From contig CM055101.1 of NCBI GenBank assembly GCA_029204225.1, positions 42,680,927 to 42,744,926 on the forward strand: a stretch of DNA of 64,000 nt, written 5' to 3'. The notes below the pieces were generated by a model, which saw nothing but the letters and a program-made list of their open reading frames with translations, was not told the origin of the DNA and did no database searches. Source of the stretch: Diphasiastrum complanatum. Taxonomy: Eukaryota > Streptophyta > Lycopodiopsida > Lycopodiales > Lycopodiaceae. Below, piece by piece: positions 24,701 to 36,700 of the stretch (within the stretch, counting starts at the first letter, position 1; each line of letters starts with the position of its first letter). Both the position numbers and the translations under genes were made by a program.

Positions 24701-27700
24701 TGTTGAAACTTGTTCCTTGCTGGTTGTAATCAACTTGATCTTAGTGAGGACTGAGATCCGTAAGTTGATGCAAGGGATGAAATTCACGTTAACAATATAG
24801 TCTTTTGAGCTTATCTCCAATTGAGATTTTGGTTGCGAAATAGCACACTTTGAGAAATATTCTCTCTTGGAGGATAACCAAGTTACAGGATTCTCAGTTA
24901 AGAAAGTTTTGTGTACAGATCAGGTGATATCTGTAGAGATATGCTATGTAGTGAATCTTTGTGTGATCATAAATAATCGCCTCAAGACTTTCAAATGGGG
25001 GTTTGGATGTATTGAAGAATCCCCAATGATTCTAGTGTAATGCGTACCGGCAAGCATTACAAATTGTCCCCTAGATACAGAAGACCATATCAGATCTTGA
25101 AAAAGATCATATTTTTAGCTTACTAATTGGACCTCCCGAAAGGAGCTCCAGTGCATCCGAGTTTTCACGTAAGCCGACTCATGTGAGTCTACGTGAAAGG
25201 GTGTACCTTGGTTCTGAAGACCAATTGAACCTGTTGGATGAATCATCGGGTATGTCTCAACTTGAACTCGAAAAGATCTTCGATAAAAGAACTAAACGAT
25301 TGAGAAATTGTATGGTTACCGAGCATCTGGTTTGATGGAAGGGACGTAGAGACGATGATGATTCCTGAGAACAAGAGGGGAGCTTAAGGAGGAACTTCCC
25401 TAGTTTTAAGTTATGAGGACAGAACTTGAATAAGGGGGGAAGAATGTCATGCCCACGACTGATCTTGGGTAGCGTGTCCACACAACCCGTAAGTTAGTTG
25501 TGACTATAAGGGAACTGGAGCCCTTATGTGTATAAGGTCATCATTAATGGTTGTAGGCCTAAACTCATGATGGTGGATTTGTATGGGTGATGACGTGGCC
25601 CAGATAGGCTGCAAAGGTGTCCAGTGCACTACTAGTGGTGCATGGGCCTTGGAGGGTATAAGTATACTCATTGGGCTCTCACTAGTGTATGCCTGGTTGT
25701 GGCAATGGTAACAGTATGTTACCGGAGTGACACCTCTCCTATTGAGCATTGATTGGTGATCCATAGCTTGGGGGCTAGATCCGTATGATCTAGGTTTGGT
25801 TGGGTTGGTTTGTCCACCATCCATTTCCTTGTTGTTCTATGGATTTCGCATCCTAGTGATGATCCTCGGTGGAGATCTTTATAATGACATATATCCAATA
25901 TGACATATTCCAACATTCCTCAAGTTTATCAAAATGTCTATGGGATAGCAGTAGGTCTTTAAATCACAGAGGTGTACACAAGTATCTTAGCTCATAGTAG
26001 ATACAAGATGTTAGAAATAATAGATAATAATGTTAGTTTTCCATAGTTTACTTTGACCCAAAAGGTCGAGACTTGTGTAACCATGGGTTAGGTTTATTAT
26101 TTAGACTATGTTAATTTAGTTTTAGCTACGTTGGACCCAATTTTGGTCTAGTAATAACTCGTGGGTCCAAGTAAAGTCTAATTATGTTAAGGGGCCTTAT
26201 CTTGACTTTTGGGAGTGCCCTATAATTAGTAGGTCTAGAACTTAGGGTTTGGAAGAGTCTAGGCCCTTGGAAGGCCTATTTATATGTACTCATTATTCAT
26301 TTGTAATTCATTCCCTTTCAAGCATTGCTACTACTCTCCCTCCTTGAGGGCGCCAAACCCTCTCTCTCTCTTCTTCTTCTTCTTCTTCTTTTTGTATATG
26401 GAGATTGAATGTTAGAAGGATCTTGGCACTTTAATTTCCTACATGGTATCAGAGCCATGGATCTTCTATGCTTGATTTAGGGCGCCCTACCAAAAGAGAT
26501 CGTCTTCACTTAGGGATCACAAAAATTCAGCACCTTTACTGATTTTTTGGAGTGAAGGTCCGTTCAATTTTCACTCTTTTCAATTTTGAAGGAGGGCACC
26601 ACACATCAAAGGAGATAATAGGATTTTGGGCGCCCACATCCGTGTGGGTTTATCCTACTTCCGTTGGTCCGCTGCTGCCCTATTTTTCAGATTTGCTCCT
26701 TTGCAGGAGGGCGCCCATCTATAAGCAATTTTTATCTTCTGATTTGGCTGAAAAATCAGCACCCTTGTTGATTTTACAAAGTGAAGATCCACTTCTTTTT
26801 GCTTGTGTTTGCAACAGCCCTATCCGTGTGTGTATTGTTCACACTTTTAGAAGAGTTCCGGTCTTGGCTGGTTCTTATGGCAAGAGATTTGGGAGCAATT
26901 CGTACTTGTTCGGGCAAAGATATGTTGGATGGCACCAACTATTCTTCATGGAATTGCAAGCTGAGGTTTGGCATCGACGTGATGATCAAGATTTTATCAA
27001 TAACAAGATCTATCTTATATCATTTGAGATTTTGCAAGACCTCTAAAAGTGCTTGGGAAACACTTTTAAAGATATACCGAGAATAAAGGATTCATCATCA
27101 TGCTTTCTCCTCTCTACTTCATCCTCTTTGAAGGTAGAAGAGCAAAGGCATGCAAAGTTTGATCACTGTCTTTCTACAAGTACAAGTTTGCATCGGAATG
27201 TTGGTATGGTAGAGCATTCTTCTTCTCTTGAGCCATTTGTTGCAAATGATGGATGCATTACTGAAGAACTTTATGAGCAAGCTTCTCAAGTTAATGTTTT
27301 GGAAAAGGCTGAAATCAAGCATTCTTTGAAGCCATTTTGTATTAATGGAGGAAGGGAAAAAATCATGTCAATTAGTACATTGGTTCAAAGTGGCGTGTTG
27401 CTGGATTTTTTGGGTGTTCAAAGTGGCAAGCTGCTGGTTTTTTTCTTGAAGATGGTGGACAGCAAATTCAGCCATGGTTTATTGATCATTTTCAGCCTAT
27501 GTTACATCGTGAGCATCCTATTATGCATCGGGAACGGCCTGCGGAAGGTTTTTGGACAGCAAGGTCCACATTTGGAACACTTTGGACAGCAAAGTGTTGG
27601 TGATTTTGTGGCTGTTGGACAGCCTGCTATAGCCTCTTGTTGGCTGATCGAGTCTTTGCGGGATAGCAAAGCATCTTTTTACCTTGAAGGAAACACACAT

Positions 27701-30700
27701 GCCTCACCAAAATCAGTACCTTATGCTGATTTTCCTGATTTGATGCTTACTTCTTATGATGACGGTGTTGCCTTACCTAGTGTCGGTGAGCAGATCATTG
27801 ATAGTAAGATTCGGGAGGATGTGATGGTAAAAGGGTATCATACTCTTCTTTATGTTTCTTGTGGTAAGAAGATTTATGGAATCATGTGAGAACCATTGAT
27901 GGATTACAAATCCATATTTCGGCTTGTGGCTGGTTTTTTGGTTATCTACTTTGGATGGAGCATGCTTGCATTCACTCTTCGACTTGATGCTACCGCACTT
28001 CGTATTTTACATCTCCTCTACATTGTGCATGATTGGGGTTGAGATTTCGGCTACATGAAGTTTTGGGCAGCAAGCAACATTTTGCATTTTGTTGCAATTT
28101 TTCCATTCTACTTCATGTCATGTGTTATGTTTTTTACATATCATTTAAGGAGGGTGTTAGAAATAATAAATGATAATGTTAGTTTTCCCATAGGTTACTT
28201 TGACCCAAAAGGTCGAGACTAGTGTAACCATGGGTTAGGTTTATTATTTAGACCATGTTAAGTTAGTTTTAGCTAAGTTGGACCCAAGTTTGGTCTAGTA
28301 ATAACTCGTGGGTCCAAGTAAAGTCTAATTATGTTAAGGGGCCCTATCTTGAGTTTTGGGAGTGCCCTATGATTAGTAGGTTCTAGAACTTAGGGTTTCG
28401 AAGAGTCTAGGCCCTTGGAAGGCCTATTAATATGTACTCATTATTTATTTGTAATTCATTCTCTTTCAAGCATCGCTACTACTTTCTCTCTCCTTGAGGG
28501 CGCCTAACCCTCTGTCTCTTCTTCTTCTTCTTTTTCTTCTTCTTGTATATGGAGATTGAATGTTAGAAGGATCTTGGCACTTTGATTTCCTACACAAGAA
28601 ACATTCCTCAAGTAATCAATGCATATAATTTCTTAGTGAATGACTGAATCCTTGTTGTGATGAAGTGGCAAGCTGAAGAACATCCATAAACGGAGAAGTG
28701 CCACCATTGTAGCACAAACAGTCTGCTCAAAGAATCACTAAGCCCTCCTGGAAAGTATAGAATACTGCTGCACTCCTGAGTCCTTATTAAATTCAAATAA
28801 CTCTGAGCTGCCTATATGAACTCACTGTCCAGAATGTGAGATTTTAGGCTAATACTTCAGAAAAATCATCACTTGCAAACGGATCTTCATAATACATAGA
28901 AAACAAAGACTCACTTAGATGGTGTCTAACAGCTCTAGCCCTCATATAGATTTGCTCTGTGCGCACAGTTTCTAGACCTTCCTTCAGCTCCGCAATCTTA
29001 GCATGGACAGGATCAAAATGCTCTGTATCATCATAGCATACAATGGTGCAATTTTCAAATTTACTCAAATCTAGAAGTTTTCCATCAAGCCTGAACTCAT
29101 CTACAGCAAAGGACATGAAAAGTTCATTTTTACAAGATAGGACAGACAAGGTCAAAGGTAGCATAAAAAAGAACTGGCATATAAATCTTCTCAAAGACAT
29201 TAAAGATTAGAGATCCATACAAAACATGCAAGCACTCCTCTCAAGCCCAAATGCAAACCTAGAAATATAAAACACAAGGTCATACATATCAAAGACATAC
29301 CCTCTTTAGCAAGATGATCCAAGGTTGGTATGTGGCCAACATGGATATAGAAAGTTACAGTCTCCGGAGTCGAAGAGGGGTTGTGAAAACAGAACTTGTA
29401 AAGACCTTTTCTGGGAGCCCTAAACTTAAAATGCTCTCCGGAACTTTTTGACACAGATAATACAACTGTCCCTGCCGGAGCCGTCACCTGCAATTTTATG
29501 CACCATGAACGTTCAGTTGAGAAAGTAAGAGGTAATCCTGAATATGATTCCATTCCTTCTAACTCATCAGCATAATACCCAACAACTCAAATTTGAGAAC
29601 TAAAACTTTTTGAGGATTCACTTGAAAGGATGTGAATCTGAAAAAAATTTCAGACATGAACTAACAATTCATATTTAACACTGACACATTGATAATTACA
29701 TCCTATACCGATGGTCCTTTTTGGAACAATCACAAGAAAATTTCAATTAAGTAGCAGCTATACTGAATCTAAAAACAATTTGAAGCCATTGAATCTCCCT
29801 CTAAAAATCAAGTGGCCCTTTTGTGATAACCAGTTTTTCCCTATTGCTCCCTAGATTCGGAAATAATGAGGCTTCAATAGATTTTACAAGAGTCACATAT
29901 GTGAAATCTGAAGTCCTGATAAACTCAAAACAAGTTATACTTGCCCAGGACTTCAAGCCTCACGTATCTCTGTAAAAAGGGCACTGAGAAGCATAGTTGA
30001 ATACATCTTATTGAGCTTTGATTGCCATTTTATAATCAAATCAAATGGCTATCTGATATCAATTTGTCAAGATTTGAAATTCTTTCAACACCTTGCATCC
30101 CTAATAGTCCGATTCACAATTTACAAACTTTCAAAATGCATTTTCAATTTTTTTCAGCCCCTAGTAGTTGTTTTTATTCCCCCAACACACTATTTAAAAA
30201 GAAAAAAGAAATTCAAAATCACACAGCGTTCTACTATTCTTGAAAGACCCAGTTTCCAGAACCAATCCGAAAGGATCCCAACACAATGCGTTCCAAAACA
30301 TAGTGCAACACAGCTTCTAGTTAACACTAGCAAGCATGACCCAATTGACCACAAATTTCCAATCTGACAAACAATAGCTAAGTACTAAAGAGAGCCCAAC
30401 AATAAAGAAACAGGAATTAAAATGTCCAAGAAGGTATGTAGGCATAATTAAAAATTTGGCAAACAGAATCTTAGTACTTTTATTGAACTTTTTCTATTTT
30501 TTCCCATAAATCATCTCAATTTTATAAGCATTGCCCCCAAATCATTGAAATATTGTAGCTACAACAATAAACATTTCAACAATGCAAATCATTCATAATC
30601 TTCCACGGTGGTGATTGGTGATGAACTTTTAGGTCTATCTATGAAGTGTCTTAACCTGAATAACAAACACACAACATAAAAGCTTGAAAGAAATTAGCTA

Positions 30701-33700
30701 TGGAAGCATGTAAAATCATGGAAATCTTAAGCACCTCAAGAAAGCAAAAGTAGGAGCTCAAAAGCTTGACGAGAGAGAGAAAGAAAGAAAGAAAGAAAGC
30801 TTTATTAATGTCTTTTCCATGCCAAAAGGCATATAAGACTAATGAAGTACATGTCATGTATGTGGTAACCATGGGAGCGTATAAAAACGTCTCCAAACAA
30901 AAATAAAGAAAACATCTAGTGCAACCTAAAATAGACACGTATGCGAGAATGCGCATAATAATAATAATCATATGTGTCTCGGGTAAGATGTCAAGGCTGT
31001 GCTGCATCTGTTGTGCTGCTGCTGTAAAAAGATGTAATGCGAGCCACAGAATGGGAAAGCACTGGAGCCTGCCGGCGGCGTCTGTGAGTACGAGCACGTG
31101 TATGTGTAGTAGTAGTAGAAGTACGCCCCTACGTAGAATGTCTAGTAATCCTGGTGGTATCCTGATGGTGGGAGGTACATTGTCTCTGATCTCTATGAGC
31201 ATGAGAGCGGCCAACATCCTCGTCGTCATCCTCATCATAATCCTCATCCTCAAGTACTAAATCATGCGATCTCCGTCTAGTAAAGAACGAAGTAATCAAT
31301 GGCTGTGAGGTAAAATGCTAGGGTGTCTCGTATAAATCTCTCCGTAGTCTGGACATCTCGTGTACCATTAGAGCGACACACCGTGGGTCCTCATAAGCTA
31401 TGAGAGATCGTAGAGTGGTAGGCATCTCTCGGAACAGGCAGTGATATCGTCCTCTAATCTCATAATATACAGGGCACTTAAATATAAAGTGCTCCTCAGA
31501 CTCCACCTCACCTAGAGAGCAAAACTGGCAAATCCGCTCCTCTCTGGGAATACCGTGGAACCTCCCAGTCTCAATAGCTAGCTGATGAGAGGACACCCTG
31601 AGCTGCCCCAATGTGAATCTGAGGCAATGTGACAATCCCGAGTCCAAGTAGCACGGCATGATCGGGGTCCCTGATGCCTCTAGCTCCAAGAAATGAGTCC
31701 GGTAGAAAGCTGGCTTAACCCCTAACTGGTTACGCCAAGTCCACTCTAGATATGTGCGATAAAGGAAGCGTCTGATATACTGATGTGTGCCGGAGGGGAG
31801 CTCTGTGATGGAGATGCCAAATGATACAAGTAGGAGGTGAGAGGCCTGAGAGAACCATGATAGCCTGTAGCCCTGATCATGAAGACGCTGTGAGGAGGAT
31901 AGTGCAACCTGTATGTATCGCCTGTCTATCTCTGGTAACGCCTATATCCATGGTATATAGGTGATAAGCTGAAGAACTACCTCGATCTAAATAGGTGGAA
32001 CTGCAAACTCGGCCAAGAGAATCTCGTGGGGAACAGAAGGCTTCGCTCGAATCAACCGAGCTAGCATGGTGGTCTGTAATCGTGAGAGACTGGCCCAGTG
32101 TGAAGAAGGGAGACCTACACACCATGCCTCTGCCGCATATAAAGCCGTGGGGGTAACAATGGTATCGAAGAGGTGACACTTACTACGAGCATCCTGGATG
32201 GACTTGCGGAAACAAAATCGCTCTAGCTGAACAAGGGAGGCATGTCCTTTCCCTAGTCAAGTGGTAGCGGCCTGTCTCATGCTAAAAGTAGGACCTGAGA
32301 AAAGGACCCCCAAGTATGTGTAGGAAGGGACCACCTCTAGAATCAGTCCGCCCAAAGTAAGCTCCTGTCGCTACATGAATGCCCTCGCAGTGTTGAAGAC
32401 CATAACCTTGGTCTTCCCAATGTTCACCCCTAGGCCCCATCTGGTGCAAAACTCATGCAAGCAATCCAACTGTCGTTGTAGGCCCTCTCTGGTCGATGAG
32501 ACCAACACCACATCATCAGCATAAAGGAGGATAGCAATCAAGATGTCACCAAGCCTGCAGCCAGTACCACCACCCTGTGTAATGACTCTCTCCAACTCAT
32601 CAATATACAAGCCAAAGAGGACTGGTGAGAGGGAACAACCCTGCTTCACCCCAATAGTGCTCCAGATGTGCTCAGATATGCCACTGCTATGCCGGAAACA
32701 ACCAAGGACACGCTCATAAAGTGCCATCACAGCAAGAACAATGTCGGTGGAGAAGCCAAGGTCTCGGAGTCTCTGGATGAGCAATGAACGAGGAACAGAA
32801 TCAAAGGCTTTCCTGAAGTCCACAAAACAACAGTAAACCCTCTCTCTCCTGTGCTTAGCCTCCTCAATCAAGGCTCGCAATGTGAAGATGTGATTTGCCG
32901 TAGAATAATGTGCTCTGAAACCAGCGTGACCCATGGCATGTAGTCTCCTAGTCTCCGCCTCTGAACTCACAACAGACTGCAGTATAGTACCATATAATTT
33001 AGCCAGGACATGTCCAATCATGATGGTGCGGTAGTTACTCGGAATCATGGGGTCACCATTCTTATGGATGGGGTGGATAATGTTAGTGCACCAGGGAGAC
33101 GGAAAGCCAGAGACAACTGCAGAGTTAAGAAGGGTGGCTATAATGGGGGCGAGTAAGTCAAAGGCATGGGAAAGGAGCTCAGATTCAAGGTCTTCGATAT
33201 CTCTGGCTTTGTGGGACTTCAGCCTCTTAATGGCTGCAAGTACCATGTCAGATGTGAAAAAGGAGAACGCAGGTGGCCGTGGAGATATGGCGATAGGTGA
33301 GTCGGTAGGAACCGTGTACAGGCTAGTAGCATAATCAGTCCATATGCGGAGGTCTTCCAAGAGAGGTGGTGGAGAGCGAGGAATGAACTCGCGCCAGAAA
33401 GCGCCCGAAGAAGAGCTGAAAAGAAGGTCAATGAGACGTTTCCCTTCAGAATCATCATGGGAGCGTTTCTTACGGCGGAGAGCACGACGGTAGGAGCGTC
33501 GGGAAGATCAAAGCAGATGTGGGGCATGGATGCGTGAGTGGGTTACTGACTGATGGAGAGAGCGGCACTCAGAATCGTACCAAGGAGGGTGTAGTGTTCG
33601 AGATGTGCGTCGGGTCTTTCTAGGGTGGGGTTTTGTGGAGAGGGTTAATGATGCGGCCGTGTGGAGAGAGGTGGTGAGGAAATCAGCCTGGGTGTCCTTT

Positions 33701-36700
33701 GACCTAGCTTGCACTTACTAACTTTAATTTACAAAGAGGGGTGCAAAGTAATTACAAACAAGTTGCCTCCCTAATAAACTTACAACATAATAAATATGTG
33801 CATGCAAGTGCTTAGCCACTGGGGGTAAAATAGGCATTTATTTCAACACCCCCCTTAATGGCTATTTTATTTAATGTGATATCTAAAAATTGTCTAAACT
33901 TTTGAAACTTCTCTTTACTAATTGGCTAAGTAAAGATATTCATAGTATGATCTTCGGTGCCCCAAAACTCAAGCTAAATCTCTCCACTGTGTACTTCTTC
34001 CCGTATAAAGTGTTGGTCAACTTAATAGGTTTGGTCCTAGCATGGTAGATGAGATTCCTGGCAAGCTGAATGCAGCTTTGGCTATGACAGTACATCACTG
34101 TAGCACTTACTTAGTCAATCTACATATCATCTAGCAAGCGCCCCAACCATATAGCCTCACAAGTGGCCCTCATAGTTGCCGATGGACTCATACTCCTCTT
34201 GCATGGCATTTCGCCATAGATTCACCTGCGCTTGGCTTCATAGAATGACTACGGTTCATGTGAATCTAAGATAACATAAGTGCGAAATTGGTCTCCCGAC
34301 TCTCTCGTTGCATGGGCTTCCTATAAGATCTCCTAGCACGTTCCCTGCTCTATTCACCTTCCTTCATCATCCCTCCATCTTTCATTGTTTGCCAATACTG
34401 GGGTGGTGAAGTTGGTGGTGACCATGTATCCCAAGTCGTCTCTCTAGCCCCCTTTTCCTTTTCTGACTCCTTTTGTTCAACATGCACTTGCTCTTTGCGG
34501 CTCAAAAGTCTCCTAAATGGGCTCCTTTGTCATCAAAATCTTCTTTCTGGTCTCAAGATTGTACAATATGTACGCCTTTGCTTCCTCACTATAACCCAAG
34601 AATAGCGCCAGACGGATTTTGCATCTAGCTTCTTGTCATCCTTGGATATGTGTGCATAGGCGATACATCCAAATACCCGAAGTAGTCCCACCTTTGGCTT
34701 ATTGCCACTTAGGCCTCTTCAGGTGTAATTCCCTCCACCACTTTCGTAGGGTTCTTGTTCAACAAGAAAACAGCAGTATACACAGGTTCAGCCCCAAAGG
34801 AGTTTGGCAATGCCTTAGCCTTGAGCATGTTGCATGCACACTCACCTATGGACCTGTTCTTCCTTTCAGCAACACCATTTCGTTGGAGTATCTGGTGTAG
34901 CAAATTGATGCTTGAGTTACATAAGTCAATGAACTCTTTAGATATGTACTCACCACCTTTGTCAGATCTAAGTACCTTTATCTTCTTGCATGTTTGAGTT
35001 TCAACCAAAGCCTTCAATATTTTGAAGTATTTGATTGCCTCATATTTGTGCTTCAAAAAATAAACCCATACCTTCCGTAAAAAGTCATCAATGAAGGTCA
35101 TGAAGTAGAAAGCCCCCCTCTGCAGATCGAGTTTGTGTAGGTCCACACAAATCTGAGTGTACAATCTCAAGCACTTTGCCCTTACAGCATCATTCTTAGG
35201 AAACTTCTTTCTTTCTTGCTTCCCAAGTGCACATGCTTCACAAAAGCCATTACATAACTTGATAGAGGATAAAACAATTACCATATCACGTTTCCTCAAG
35301 ACCTGTAGGTTTTGATAACTCGGGTGGCCATATCTCTCGTGCCATAACTTATACTGATCAATACTCATAGCAGCATAGGCTTCCTTACTCGAGATCGTAG
35401 TATGCAACCTATAACCCTCCTGCGATTTTTTGGCAATAATCTTCTAATTATGCTCATTGTCCTTTACTAAACAAGTAGATTCATCAAACACTACTATAAT
35501 ATTTTGTTTAGTAACAGCCCCAACTGAAAGCAGGTTCCTGGCTAACCCTGGCACAAATAGCACATTCTTTATTACCCTAACCTCTCCTGAAGGAAGCTTC
35601 ACAAGTACATTGCCCTTGCCTTTGACCTGATGTATTGTGTTGTCCCCAAGGCACACACAATGTCCACAATTTATTTCTTCAAAAGAATTTAACCAATCTC
35701 GATGTGGAGTCATGTGTTTAGAGGTACCAAAATCTATGTACCAACCAGCATTCATGGCTTGAGTTGCCAATGCAGCAATAAAGAGTTCAAACTGATTTGT
35801 CTTCATTATTGTTGTTTGCAACCTTCTCAACAAAGTGAACAGTTTACTTCTTGCCTTTCTTTTGCTCATTCAAAAGCAAAATGCCCGTATTTACCGCAAT
35901 AGTTGCAACTACCCTTTCTTTTAGGTGTAGATGAAGAATTTGAACTTTGAGAACTTGCAACTTGCATTTGACCCATCTATTGCTCAAGAGATGAATCACC
36001 AACGTTGAATTTGCACTCTTTCTTGCCTTTGGACTGCTTCTTCTTCTTTGAAGCAAATGCCTGCTCATCATTGCCTTCCGTTTCAAAAAGGTTATTCCTC
36101 CTCACTTCTTCATGCATGAGTAGGCCACATAACTTATGAAATGAGAGAAGTCTCTCCCTTACTGAGAGACTCATGACATGGCCCTGATAAGCATTTGACA
36201 AGCTGTTCAAAGCTATAGAAACTATGTCACTATCACGGATGCACTCTCCAATTGCAGCAAGTTGATCCTGAAGATCCTTGATCTTCGTAATGTGATCAGC
36301 AATTGAATCACTGGTGTCCAACCTAATTGTATGTACTTTATTCTGCAGATAGAGGACCCTAGCCTTATTGACGGTCTCATACATGGACCTCAATGTCTCT
36401 CAGGCCTCTCGAGGTCCTGTGGCACCCCTTATGTGTGTTAACCTCAATAACAAACGCACAACATGAAGGCTTGAAAGAAATTAGCTATGGCCATCGAAAT
36501 CTTAAGCACCTCAAGAAAGCAAAAGTAGGACACATGTTCCGGAAGACTCATTCTAGAACATAGATGCCCCCCCACTACATCTATGGTTCACCTATTTCAG
36601 CCTTATGCTTATAAACCAGCATGGATATGATTGTCAACAAGAGAACACGTTGTGTATGTAAGAAATATTATTTATATTCACATATGGGTACCAAGATTAA

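Larger units (their letters stand above)
22557..25883 (+). mobile_element. Ty3/gypsy chromovirus in p24 intron 3
   Basis: Two similar LTRs (22557-23026 and 25445-25883) begin TGTCATGCCCACGACT. The 3' LTR is preceded by a polypurine tract (aataaggggggaagaa). Upstream of it, about 25030-25430, is the end of integrase (GKHYKLSPRYRRPYQILKK) and a chromodomain-like segment, which marks the chromovirus branch. Gag, protease and most of pol are absent; 23030-24850 is filled with inverted and direct repeats. Candidate target duplication ATTAC (22552-22556) and ATGAC (25884-25888) match at four of five bases. It lies antisense to the p24 gene. Broken and reduced. Confidence 0.75.
26009..28594 (+). mobile_element. 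Short non-autonomous Ty1/copia element with intact ends
   Basis: LTRs 26009-26443 and 28155-28594 start TGTTAGAAAT and end cctaca. Target duplication CAAGA at 26004-26008 and 28595-28599. Primer-binding site tggtatcagagcc directly follows the first LTR at 26444; polypurine tract aaggaggg (28147-28154) directly precedes the second. The 1.7-kb interior keeps the first part of gag (LDGTNYSSWNCKL, near 26920-27086) and a Gln/Gly-rich linker (27053-27889) resembling that of copia A. Protease, integrase, reverse transcriptase and RNase H are lacking. The ends look whole; by eye the LTRs differ at some 20-30 sites. It lies antisense in p24 intron 3. Confidence 0.9.
21741..28914 (-). other. p24 intron 3 (7.2 kb)
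   Basis: GT-AG intron (gtgagt to cccttgcag). About 5.9 kb of it is the chromovirus at 22557-25883 and the short copia element at 26009-28594, both antisense to the gene; only about 1.2 kb is other sequence. Confidence 0.88.

Noticed and set aside
29200-29553. Reading exon 2 of the p24 gene as a separate gene starting at the Met near 29553
   Set aside because: Family homology starts exactly at the ttgcag acceptor at 29488, and exons 1, 3 and 4 supply the missing ends in phase.
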